Assembly: GCA_964464895.1 (NCBI GenBank)
Contig: CAYXGY010000009.1
Span: forward strand, 14,651 to 78,650
DNA from: Helicobacter_D sp964464895
GTDB lineage: Bacteria; Campylobacterota; Campylobacteria; Campylobacterales; Helicobacteraceae
DNA length: 64,000 bases
Direction of reading: 5' to 3'
The translations under genes were made by a program, and so were the position numbers. Within the stretch, counting starts at the first letter, position 1. Each line of letters begins with the position of its first letter. Under the pieces are notes generated by a model. It was not told where the DNA came from. It did no database searches and saw nothing but the letters and a program-made list of their open reading frames with translations. Of this stretch, positions 35,572-43,793 are shown one piece after another.

Positions 35572-38027
35572 AAGTCAAAACTCCCTTGTGTGCCTTTTTT
35601 GTCTTTTAATCGCCATTGTCCTGTATCCTTATCGGCAATAGCGATTTGGTCTAAAACTTCCCTTATAAGCTCATTACTCGGACTCACTCCATTTTTAAGT
35701 AGAGGGATTACCTCAAGGCATATATCATCAAAATATACTTTTTTACCTTGTCGCTCTGCTCCTCGCAAATAGGAGAGTAAAAAATATTTTGTCCTTAAGC
35801 TTAGGGGTATGAGAGACTTAAATTTTGTTCCTTTTGGAAGATGATATTTACCGCTCTCTTTATCAAGCTCAAAATTTGCATTAATAAGTAGCGTTAAATC
35901 CACGCATTGTTTAGCTAACTCGTGGTAAAATCCTAATTCAAAGCCCTTAATAGTAATTTCTCCGTGTATCTCTTCTAAAGTCGCTCCATTATCCCTAGCA
36001 ATCAAAGCTTCCGCGTGATTAAGTGCTAGTGCAACCGCATCATCGCCGAGATTCTCTTTAATCCTAGCCTTCGGTGTATCTACCTTTTTAAAATACAAAA
36101 TTAACTGCCCACTAAGCACAGTAAAAGTATATTGTCTCTTCTTAAAACTTGTTTGACCATTGCCTTGCCTCACGCTTGCAACATATTCAAACCCAATTTT
36201 CTCTGCTTCTTCTACAAGTATTTGCCAAAGTTGCGGGTCTTGGTGTTGAAACACAAAAGCGAGCCAACGATTCCACTTGAGCACCCGATACATTTCTTTG
36301 AGAGATTTTTTCATAAGCTCGTGATAGTCTTCACTGCTTTTCTCCAAGCTCCCCTTTTCGATACATTCTCTTTCTTTGAGACTAGAATCCACAGACAAAT
36401 CCAACCACACATTCCACATTGTAGATAAATCCAAATAAGGAATCTTCGCGCCATAAGGTGGGTCGGTGTAGATAAAATCCACACTTTTAGATTCTATTTC
36501 TTTAAGATTGGTCGCATCTGCTTGAAAGATTTTCTCACCATTGGTTTTATCAAGCAGAGAATCGGTCTTATCCAAATCCTCTCTTTGGGTCATCATCGCA
36601 CCCTTGAAGTCTTTAATCACGCCTTGCACGGGATAAAAATAACTTTGATAAAAAATATCGCTTGGTGCGGATTCAAGTTCTTTTTTGCCTTTTTGAATGC
36701 GTTTGATTTTGTCTCTAAATACTTCAATGCTATCTAAGAATGTAGGTTTTGGTGCGAGACGATACCGATAATACCTAAATGCCGAAGCATCACCACCTCC
36801 ACCACCAGATTTGTGAAAAGTTAGATTGACACATTTTAATGTATTATAAAACCCCAACATTAGCGCATAGCGCAAATTCCTTTTATAGATTCTGCGCTCT
36901 TTATCCCCGCTTGGTGTGGTATGCTTGAAAATGAGTTTGCGCAAAAGTGCGAGTTCGGCTAACTGCCTTTTGCTAAAAAGTTGCAAGACACTATCCACAT
37001 CACTACCCTTTGGCAACACCTCATCTTTTGGAATCCACAGCGTAGAATCCTGCATCTTTTGTGTGGTAACCGCTCCAAACTCTTCGCTTAGGGCATTGGG
37101 ATAATACTTCGCGCCTTTAAGCATTTCCTTTGCCTCCTTGTCGCTTTTGGGACGCAAAGATTCAAATTCGCTTAAAATCTCTTCGCTTAGCTCATAGAGT
37201 GCGCTTAAATCACACTGCGCACTTAGGGCTTTAGCCATAAAGATACTTAGCGGGTTTAAATCGGTGTGGATTCCGATTCTGCCATTCATCATCGCTTCTA
37301 TCGCCGTTACGCCGCTGCCTCCAAAGGGGTCAAGCACGACATCGCCTTCGTCTGTGAAGTTTTTGATATTTTGCGTTACAATATCCCAACTCTGACGCGT
37401 GAAATACGCCGTGCAACCAAAATAACGAGCTTTATTTTGTTTTTTGGGATTTAAGATTGCCTTTGGCAGTTCTCTATTAAGATACCATTCCTCGCTTTTT
37501 TTGGGCTTTTTAGAATCTCTGCTCAAAGTCTGTCGCAAGGATTCTAGCGAAGTGGTGAGATATTGTTTCAAAAGCGCGAAATGTTCATTTTTGAATCCAT
37601 TGGCAAAAAGTTCTTCGCACGAAAATTCTACCAATAAACTTTGCCCATTGGTTTCAAAAAGCATAAAACTTCTAGCATTGCAAAGCGCGTAAAAGGGACT
37701 AGGATAGGCTAATAAATAGCTTTTTGCTTGTTTCTCGGCTTTGCTATCTTTGTGAATCTTAATATTTGGAGCTTTAGCGTCTAAAATACAATGCGTTTTC
37801 CCCTCGACAAAAAGCGTATAATCAGGTGTCAAATCAGTGTTTATCGTTTTATTTGAGCCGATTTGGATTTGTGTTTTTGAAGTTTTAGAAAGCGTCATTT
37901 CAAGCGCGTTTGGCTTTTTATCGCTTTTTAGAATAAATCCTAATTGCCTTAAAAGTGGCGCAATCACAAATTCCCGCACCGAATCTTCTTTGAAATCCTC
38001 ATCTAAAACAAAATCAAATTCTTTCAT
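35568..38027 (-). CDS. Nuclease-methyltransferase fusion (DNA methylase with N-terminal PD-(D/E)XK domain)
   Basis: An 819-aa protein. Residues 15-130 resemble an HsdR-N-type nuclease: PDYTLFVEG (D69), ILDAKAP (D83-x-K85) and KQAKSYLLAY. A DNA methyltransferase follows, split by a long insert: motif I VVLDPFGGSGVTAIEA (about 233-239) and motif IV FIYTDPPYGAKIPYLD (522-526). The last 100 residues form a small helical tail repeated in the 103-aa protein downstream. With cutting and modifying parts in one chain it is plausibly a type IIG-like restriction-modification enzyme; target recognition would lie in residues 260-500. Overlaps the MFS gene by 4 nt, with AAGGAG inside the latter. Nuclease activity is inferred from a few residues only. 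Confidence 0.72.
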   Translation of the reverse strand: MKEFDFVLDEDFKEDSVREFVIAPLLRQLGFILKSDKKPNALEMTLSKTSKTQIQIGSNKTINTDLTPDYTLFVEGKTHCILDAKAPNIKIHKDSKAEKQAKSYLLAYPSPFYALCNARSFMLFETNGQSLLVEFSCEELFANGFKNEHFALLKQYLTTSLESLRQTLSRDSKKPKKSEEWYLNRELPKAILNPKKQNKARYFGCTAYFTRQSWDIVTQNIKNFTDEGDVVLDPFGGSGVTAIEAMMNGRIGIHTDLNPLSIFMAKALSAQCDLSALYELSEEILSEFESLRPKSDKEAKEMLKGAKYYPNALSEEFGAVTTQKMQDSTLWIPKDEVLPKGSDVDSVLQLFSKRQLAELALLRKLIFKHTTPSGDKERRIYKRNLRYALMLGFYNTLKCVNLTFHKSGGGGGDASAFRYYRYRLAPKPTFLDSIEVFRDKIKRIQKGKKELESAPSDIFYQSYFYPVQGVIKDFKGAMMTQREDLDKTDSLLDKTNGEKIFQADATNLKEIESKSVDFIYTDPPYGAKIPYLDLSTMWNVWLDLSVDSSLKERECIEKGSLEKSSEDYHELMKKSLKEMYRVLKWNRWLAFVFQHQDPQLWQILVEEAEKIGFEYVASVRQGNGQTSFKKRQYTFTVLSGQLILYFKKVDTPKARIKENLGDDAVALALNHAEALIARDNGATLEEIHGEITIKGFELGFYHELAKQCVDLTLLINANFELDKESGKYHLPKGTKFKSLIPLSLRTKYFLLSYLRGAERQGKKVYFDDICLEVIPLLKNGVSPSNELIREVLDQIAIADKDTGQWRLKDKKGTQGSFDL

Positions 38028-39388
38028 TCTTGCTCCTTGAAATATCCTTGCAAATGCTCTTTGGCAAACTCTAGGATTTCAACCTCTTCTAGCAAATGCT
38101 TATCATATTTCACCACCACCACTTGCTCACTCTCATTAATATACCATTCCAACACTCCGCGCAATTCTCCTAAGACTTCCAAAGTCTCTTGTGTGATTCC
38201 GTCCTTTAATGGCAAATAAAGGTTTTTTTGGAAAGTCGGATTTGCCAAAAGTCCAAGTAGCAGAATCCATAAAAAAGACGCAATCACAACAAACATCGTA
38301 ATAGAAAGCATACTAAAAAAGGTATAAAAATGCCCTCCAAGCAATGCGCCAAAGAACGAACCCAAATAGCCAAAGGAAGTGAAAATTCCCATTGCGCTGC
38401 CCTTTTGGTGTGCTTTACAATAACGGCTCGCAAGACTTTGCATAATGGGTTCATGCACAGAAAAACCCACAAAAAATACCAAAACCCCGATAATAAACAC
38501 CGCTTGAGATTGGCTTAACATTAGCAAATAAGCTAACACAAAAAACAAGATTCCAGCAATCATTACGCTTTTGAATTTTCCCTTTTTCTCTGCCAAAATT
38601 GCGGCAGGTGCCATCGCAAAGAATCCCAATAAAGAAGCGGGAATATAGACTTGCCATAAGTCCTCTTTAGGCATTTCAAACCCCTTGACAAGCGCAATGG
38701 GAATGATGAGAAATGCCAAAGTCATAAAGCCTTTTTGCAAGAAATTTGTTAGATTCATAATTTGCAAGTTTTTATTCTTTAAAATCGCGCTATATTCTCC
38801 ACTTTTATGCGAAAAGCTATAAGTAACTTTCGGGGCGTTTGGCACAGCAATCCACAGAATCACAAGTCCTAAAACCGCCAAAGCACAGGTAATCCAAAAG
38901 AGGCTTGGCACACCAAAATTTGCCGCCAAGATTGGACCTAAAATCAGAGCGAAAGTAAAACTTAGCGAAATCGTCCCCCCCATGAGTGCCATTGCTTTCG
39001 TGCGATTCTCCTCACGTACCAAATCCGCTATCATTGCGCTAATGACACCACCCACAGCCCCTGCTCCTTGCATAAGCCTGCCTAAAATTAACCCATAAAT
39101 ATCCACACTTAGAGCACAGACAAGCGAACCTAGAGCAAATACAATCAGCCCGATTGCAATCATACTTTTGCGCCCAAATTTATCACTCAAAAATCCAAAG
39201 GGAATCTGAAATAACACTTGCGTGAGCGCATATCCTCCCATTGCGATTCCGATAAGAATCGGGCTTGCCCCCTCAAGAAAAAGTGCGTAAAGCGATAAAA
39301 CCGGCATCACAATAAACAAACCAAAAAACCTGGAAGCGAGAATGAGACTTAGAGGCAGACTTCGCTTGAGGAGGGATTCTTTTGCCAT
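38024..39388 (-). CDS. Major facilitator superfamily efflux transporter
   Basis: A 454-aa inner-membrane MFS protein of the 12-helix drug/H+ antiporter type. The loop 2-3 motif is GFLSDKFGRKSM and the motif C-like stretch is RLMQGAGAVGGVISAMIADLV. Hydrophobic segments run to about residue 385, followed by a 70-residue cytosolic tail rich in Glu (LLEEVEILEFAKEHLQGYF), unusual for the family but known for the Helicobacter homologue I recall as HP1181. Substrate unknown. First gene of the operon MFS, methylase, 103-aa protein, TtcA, joined by 4-nt overlaps. Confidence 0.88.
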   Translation of the reverse strand: MAKESLLKRSLPLSLILASRFFGLFIVMPVLSLYALFLEGASPILIGIAMGGYALTQVLFQIPFGFLSDKFGRKSMIAIGLIVFALGSLVCALSVDIYGLILGRLMQGAGAVGGVISAMIADLVREENRTKAMALMGGTISLSFTFALILGPILAANFGVPSLFWITCALAVLGLVILWIAVPNAPKVTYSFSHKSGEYSAILKNKNLQIMNLTNFLQKGFMTLAFLIIPIALVKGFEMPKEDLWQVYIPASLLGFFAMAPAAILAEKKGKFKSVMIAGILFFVLAYLLMLSQSQAVFIIGVLVFFVGFSVHEPIMQSLASRYCKAHQKGSAMGIFTSFGYLGSFFGALLGGHFYTFFSMLSITMFVVIASFLWILLLGLLANPTFQKNLYLPLKDGITQETLEVLGELRGVLEWYINESEQVVVVKYDKHLLEEVEILEFAKEHLQGYFKEQE

Positions 39389-39456
39389 TTCATATCCTTA
39401 TGCTAAAATTCCAAAACAAAAGGAAAATTTTACCCAAAAATAAATAAAGGCAAGTT

Positions 39457-40074
39457 ATGCGCTTAATCTTAGCAACCTCAAATCAAGACAAAATCAAAGA
39501 AATCCGACAAATTTATGCTTCATTTTCACAAGATTTTGGAGCAGAGATTCTTTCTTGGGATACATTGATAACACCCTTTGAGATTATAGAGGACGGCACG
39601 AGTTTCCAAGAAAACGCACAGATTAAATCCAAAGCCGTTTTTAATGCGCTTAAAGCTCAAGGAATCTTGGGGGCAAAAGACGTTGTCCTATCTGATGATA
39701 GCGGAATCTGTGTTGAGAGACTTGGGGGCAAACCCGGAATCCATAGCGCGCGTTATAGTGGAGGCAATGCACAAGAGAATCTCCGCTTGCTCGCAAGTCA
39801 AATTGCAGCCCTTGAGGGCGGAATCTCTAAGGCACATTACTGCGCGTGCATTGGCATTAGTTCCTATGTCGGTGATTACAACGCACACGGATTTATGTAT
39901 GGGCAAGTGATTGCAGAGTGTCGCGGAGAAAATGGTTTTGGCTACGACCCGATTTTCATTCCTCAAGGATTTGACAAAACCCTAGCCGAGTTAAGCGCAG
40001 AGATAAAAAATTCCATTTCTCACCGCAGAATCGCGCTAGAGAATGCGCGGTATCTGTTGTGTGCTTTGCTTTAG
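39457..40074 (+). CDS. Non-canonical purine NTP pyrophosphatase (RdgB/HAM1)
   Basis: A 205-aa housecleaning enzyme hydrolysing dITP, dXTP and ITP to monophosphates, keeping deaminated purines out of DNA. Marks: RLILATSNQDKIKEI at the start (SxNxxK), VVLSDDSGICVERLGGKPGIHSARYSG, and the C-terminal GENGFGYDPIFIP with AELSAEIKNSISHRRIAL. Good ribosome site (AAAGGCAAGTT). Divergent from the MFS operon. Confidence 0.94.
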   Translation: MRLILATSNQDKIKEIRQIYASFSQDFGAEILSWDTLITPFEIIEDGTSFQENAQIKSKAVFNALKAQGILGAKDVVLSDDSGICVERLGGKPGIHSARYSGGNAQENLRLLASQIAALEGGISKAHYCACIGISSYVGDYNAHGFMYGQVIAECRGENGFGYDPIFIPQGFDKTLAELSAEIKNSISHRRIALENARYLLCALL

Positions 40075-40153
40075 TCTGGCATTACAGGGCAAGTTTGAGA
40101 AATATTGATTTTCTGTCATTGCGAGAATGCGAGCATTTGTGACGTGCGTATGA

Positions 40154-40171
40154 AACACTCACGCAGAGTGC
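40154..40171. repeat. 18-bp direct repeat, copy 1
   Basis: AACACTCACGCAGAGTGC occurs here and identically at 40397-40414, where it lies in the signal-peptide part of the small Cys-rich gene. The core is an imperfect palindrome. The copies flank most of that decayed gene; they may be remains of a duplication or a small mobile repeat. The rest of 40075-40207 also holds a TGTCATTGCGAG element and no gene. Confidence 0.6.
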
Positions 40172-40207
40172 AAATAGAATCACAAAAACGAAACCAAAAG
40201 CAGCCCA

Positions 40208-40447
40208 TTACCTACTATTTAAACATTTATTCATACACAAATTGTATCGTGCTTGCGCTGTTGAGGCTTCCTTGCAATTCCTAGCATCAAACTCAGCATT
40301 TCCGCTATTTCATTCACATTCTCTAAGCTTATATTCATAACCTGTCTCACTATTACATTTTTTATGACAATCATCAAAATCACGATTTGCACTCGCAACA
40401 CTCACGCAGAGTGCCAAACTTAAAGCTACAAAAACTGCCTTTCTCAT
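40208..40447 (-). pseudogene. Small secreted Cys-rich protein gene with an internal in-frame TGA
   Basis: From the ATG at 40447 (AAGGAG, 7 nt upstream) the frame encodes a clear signal peptide (MRKAVFVALSLALCVSVASA), then NRDFDDCHKKCNSETGYEY and a TGA at 40310-40312. The same frame continues for 33 codons with the same character (ARNCKEAS, LCMNKCLNSR) to TAA at 40208. Cysteine spacing C-x3-C is seen on both sides of the TGA (CHKKC and CMNKC), so this was one 79-aa periplasmic protein with a four- to six-Cys fold. As it stands only 45 residues would be made. Function unknown. Confidence 0.6.
40397..40414. repeat. 18-bp direct repeat, copy 2
   Basis: Second copy of AACACTCACGCAGAGTGC, 243 bp from the first, inside the signal-peptide codons of the small Cys-rich pseudogene. 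Confidence 0.6.
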
Positions 40448-40464
40448 TTTTTTCTCCTTATAAT

Positions 40465-41272
40465 TTAGATAGTCATTCCAACCCCCCTTAATAAGTGGGG
40501 TGGAATCTCTTTTGGCTTGGGAGAATATTTCGTCTTATAAGCATAAAACTTCGGTTGTTCTCCTCTCCTATGCTCACCCTTTTCCCAAATCTCTAAAAAC
40601 TGCTTGGCGATTCTTACGACATCATCGTTTTTGTTAAACTCTTTGTTTTCTGTTTTATCATCAAAGATTGTCTCTCTAGTGAATCTCCTCCCTAAGGTAA
40701 TCTTGCAAATTGTAATAGGCAGATAATCCTTTCCTCCTTTCCAAATTGCTCTGTATTCGTTCTCATAACGAAAGCTTGGCTTTTTAAAAGTCAGTGCATA
40801 TTGAATGAAATCTTTTGTGTTTTCTTCATTGTATTCTGGTGGCTCTTTATAACGCACTTTAACACTTTGTCTTGTTCTGCCTCATCGACCCTAAAATCAA
40901 TTTTCATTTCACACCACAATGAGAGTTGCCATAATGCGCCCACATCAAGTCCAAATCCGGTTCTGTTAATTCCTCTTCAAGCGAAAAACAGCAAATCTTG
41001 AATCTCTTTTTGTCTTCTCTCGTTTTTGCATTTCTTATTTTCTCTACCTCTGCTAATTGACTTTCAGAGAATATAAACCTCCCCTCGTCCATATCATTGA
41101 GACTATTAAAGCTCGCTCCATAAAGCTGACAATTCTCTAAAATATCCAAAAAGTAAGAATTTAGTTTGTAGGTTGCACATTCTTTGAGGAAATGGATTAG
41201 ATTGCCATCATAGTCTAACCCTCTAAATTTGCAAAAAATCTTTTGATTGTTTTCTTGATTTAACATATTCAT
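40465..41272 (-). pseudogene. DUF2971 family gene broken by frameshifts
   Basis: Two main ORFs read as one protein. The first (40904-41272, 122 codons) ends with the DUF2971 signature KICCFSLEEELTEPDLDLMWAHYGNSHCGVK. A middle piece in a second frame reads KIDFRVDEAEQDKVLK, and the third frame (40465-40857) continues YKEPPEYNEEN ... FKKPSFRYENEYRAIW, the rest of DUF2971. Two indels are needed, one at about 40905 and one at about 40862. DUF2971 proteins are common accessory genes of unknown role, often near defence or abortive-infection loci. The start has AAGGAG; an 11-bp homopolymer lies in the promoter region. Confidence 0.72.
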
Positions 41273-41314
41273 TTGCTCCTTAAATTTTATTTTTATTAAT
41301 ATAAGAAAATGATA

Positions 41315-41325
41315 CCCCCCCCCCC
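41315..41325 (-). repeat. 11-C tract (G on the coding strand) in the promoter region of the DUF2971 gene
   Basis: Eleven C on the plus strand, 43 bp before the ATG at 41272. On the minus strand the order is an AT-rich stretch, 11 G, TATCAT, then TATATTAAT. A slipping tract between promoter elements would alter spacing and so transcription strength, as known for promoter-located tracts in Helicobacter. The downstream gene is broken in this genome. Confidence 0.7.
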
Positions 41326-41489
41326 TTATAATTTGCTTAAATTAACTTGAATTAAAAATGGCTTGAGATTAGTTATTTGCGTTGGTGAGATTTCGTTTGT
41401 AGAGTGGTGGCAATCTATCAATTGAGAATCCTGCAATGGAATATTTGGTTGATTCAGATGATTATTTCGGGGTAAGCCCTCTCAATGAC

Positions 41490-41528
41490 AGAAAAAGGCG
41501 CAATGATGCAGCAAAAAGCTGCCATTGC
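41490..41528 (-). terminator. Rho-independent terminator of ppk
   Basis: On the minus strand GCAATGGCAGC pairs with GCTGC-AT-CATTGC around a TTTTT loop (11 bp with a 2-nt bulge), followed by GCCTTTTTCTG. It starts 26 bp past the ppk stop codon. The stretch 41326-41489 shows nothing else I can name. Confidence 0.7.
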
Positions 41529-41553
41529 GAGATTCTATGGAATCGTAAGAATC

Positions 41554-43659
41554 TTAACTCTCTTTTAGCATTCGTCTTGCAAGTTTTTTTGCCTTGACTT
41601 CTTCCGCCTCGCGTTTAAGTGAAGCATAAAGCGTGTTAGTGTGGTCCTCTAGCATTTTTTGACTATTGGTTGGCTTTTCACCCTCTTTTGGTGCTAGCTT
41701 AATGTATTCTCCATTACTTTGGAGTTCGTGTGCTTTCGCATTGTCTTCGCTTTGAATCTTAATGATTCCGAAGAGTTTATCTGCCAAATTGTCCTCAAAA
41801 ACAGGTGTCATAAGCTCTACGCGTCTTTCTAAGTTTCTAGGCATTAAGTCTGCGCTTGCAAAATAAATCTGCACTTTAGCGTGTTTGAAGTAGTAAATTC
41901 TCGCGTGTTCTAGGTATTTACCCACGATAGAAATCACGCGGATATTTTCACTCACACCTTTCACGCCGGGTCTTAGGCAACAAATTCCACGCACGATTAA
42001 ATCTATTTTTACACCCGCAGCAGACGCTTTATAGAGTGCCAAAATCACATCGGTATCTACAACAGAATTTGCCTTTAAAATAATGCGTCCTTCTTTGCCT
42101 GCTTTGGTTTCGTTTTCTATTAATTCCAAAATCTTTGGCTTGATTTGCAAAGGTGCGGCGAGCAAAGAATTAAGCTTGGATTTGTGAGAGAATCCTGAAA
42201 GATTATGGAAAAACTTCGTCGCATCTTGCGTAAATTCTCGCTTGGAAGTCATATAGCTAATATCAGTATAAATCTTTGCCGTGCTTGGGTTATAGTTCCC
42301 TGTGCTTAAATGCACATATTCGCGCAATTCGCGTCCAATGCTTTTAATCACAAGGGCGATTTTTGCATGTACTTTAAGTCCGGGCACTCCATAAATCACA
42401 TGCGCCCCTGCAGATTCTAATGCACGTGCCCAATGCAAGTTGTTTTCCTCATCAAAACGCGCTTTAAGCTCTACTAATGCGGTAACCTGCTTGCCATTCT
42501 CTGCCGCCTCAATCAACGCCTTAACAATTGGGGAATTTTTCCCTACGCGGTAGAGTGTCATTCGGATAGAAAAGACATCGGGGTCTTTTGCCGCACTTTG
42601 GATAAAATTAACCACAGGGTCAAAACTCTCATAAGGTTGAAATGAAAGAATATCTTGAGAATCCAAAACCGAAAAAATATTCGCATTGGAATCTAGCGGT
42701 GGTAGCATTTTGGAAGTGTAGCTTGGGAAAGTCAATTTAGCAAAATTCTTATTGCCCACAATTTCCCAAAGAATATTAGAATTCATCGGTGCTTCACATT
42801 CATAAATGTCTTCAGGAGTTACCTTGATATATTGCTCTACAAAATTTTTAAGCTCTAAATCCTCTGTTTTTTTGATTTCTAAGCGGATAATTTCACCTTT
42901 GCGGCGAGATTTCAATCCCTCCGTCATCAATGCCATAAAGTCATCGCCCTCTTCTTCTTCAATCTCCATATCTGCATTTCTTGTAACTCTAAACGAAGTC
43001 CAACTTAATACCTTGAATCCCGGGAAGAGCTCGTTTGTAAATTCTGCCACAATAGAATCTGTATGGAAATAAGTATCACCCAAACGCACGAATCCCGGTA
43101 ACATACGAGAAATACGCGTCATACCAAACTTAATCTCACTTGGATTATCAAGGCTTTGAAGTTTCAATGCCAAAACATAACTAAGATTATTCAAATGTGG
43201 AAAAGGGTGCGTAGCATCTACGGCAATCGGCACAACAATCGGATAAAGATGATTGACAAAATATTCTTGCAATTCCTTTTTCTGATTCTTATCCGCTTCG
43301 CTGTAAGTCTTGATACATAGCCCAAGCTTACTTAATTCCTCTTTGATTCCAAAATAACACGCTTCTAATCTCTGCTTTTCTAACTTCAGATAGCTACGAA
43401 TCTCATCTAATTGTTCTTTGGGCGTTAATCTATCGGGACCGCTTTCTGTAATGCGTGCGCTATAAAGTCGTTTCAAGCCTGCCACACGCACCATATAAAA
43501 TTCATCTAAATTTGTACCATAAATCGCAATAAACTTTAAACGTTCCAAAAGTGGATTATTAGAATCTTGCGCTTCGCTCAATACGCGTGTATTGAAGCGC
43601 AACCAAGACAACTCACGATTAATAAAATTCGCTGGCTTATTAAAAGTATTTTGCGCCAT
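41554..43659 (-). CDS. ppk: Polyphosphate kinase 1
   Basis: A 701-aa enzyme that polymerises the terminal phosphate of ATP into polyphosphate, at the membrane. Four-domain PPK1 layout: N-terminal FINRELSWLRFNTRVLSEA, the phospholipase-D-like catalytic domains with YGVPGLKVHAKIALV and EYVHLSTGNYNPSTAKIYTD (the phosphorylated His lies in HAKI/HLSTGNYN region), and FASADLMPRNLERRVEL near the end. The start is the ATG at 43659, with AAGGAG 5 nt before it; GTG at 43665 is an in-frame alternative. In Campylobacterota it supports stress survival, motility and host colonisation. Own terminator downstream. Confidence 0.96.
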   Translation of the reverse strand: MAQNTFNKPANFINRELSWLRFNTRVLSEAQDSNNPLLERLKFIAIYGTNLDEFYMVRVAGLKRLYSARITESGPDRLTPKEQLDEIRSYLKLEKQRLEACYFGIKEELSKLGLCIKTYSEADKNQKKELQEYFVNHLYPIVVPIAVDATHPFPHLNNLSYVLALKLQSLDNPSEIKFGMTRISRMLPGFVRLGDTYFHTDSIVAEFTNELFPGFKVLSWTSFRVTRNADMEIEEEEGDDFMALMTEGLKSRRKGEIIRLEIKKTEDLELKNFVEQYIKVTPEDIYECEAPMNSNILWEIVGNKNFAKLTFPSYTSKMLPPLDSNANIFSVLDSQDILSFQPYESFDPVVNFIQSAAKDPDVFSIRMTLYRVGKNSPIVKALIEAAENGKQVTALVELKARFDEENNLHWARALESAGAHVIYGVPGLKVHAKIALVIKSIGRELREYVHLSTGNYNPSTAKIYTDISYMTSKREFTQDATKFFHNLSGFSHKSKLNSLLAAPLQIKPKILELIENETKAGKEGRIILKANSVVDTDVILALYKASAAGVKIDLIVRGICCLRPGVKGVSENIRVISIVGKYLEHARIYYFKHAKVQIYFASADLMPRNLERRVELMTPVFEDNLADKLFGIIKIQSEDNAKAHELQSNGEYIKLAPKEGEKPTNSQKMLEDHTNTLYASLKREAEEVKAKKLARRMLKES

Positions 43660-43793
43660 TTTCACTCCTTTTGCTCAAATTTTACTCTTATTATAGTGGA
43701 AATCGCATAAAACTTGCCTTGAAAAATGCGCGATTCTAAGCTTTAAGTTGTAATTTTGTATCATTTGTATTAAATTTATCTTGGGAAATTGAT

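Noticed and set aside
40310..40312. In-frame TGA as a selenocysteine codon
   Set aside because: No selenoprotein family resemblance and no convincing hairpin was seen just after the codon; a nonsense mutation is simpler.
40110..41530. TGTCATTGCGAG/CTCGCAATGACA words (also near 34351 and 54665) as a mobile palindromic element
   Set aside because: Only a 10-12 bp core is shared and the flanks differ; one instance is part of the ppk terminator and another overlaps the WD40 start codon, so a repeat family cannot be supported from this window.
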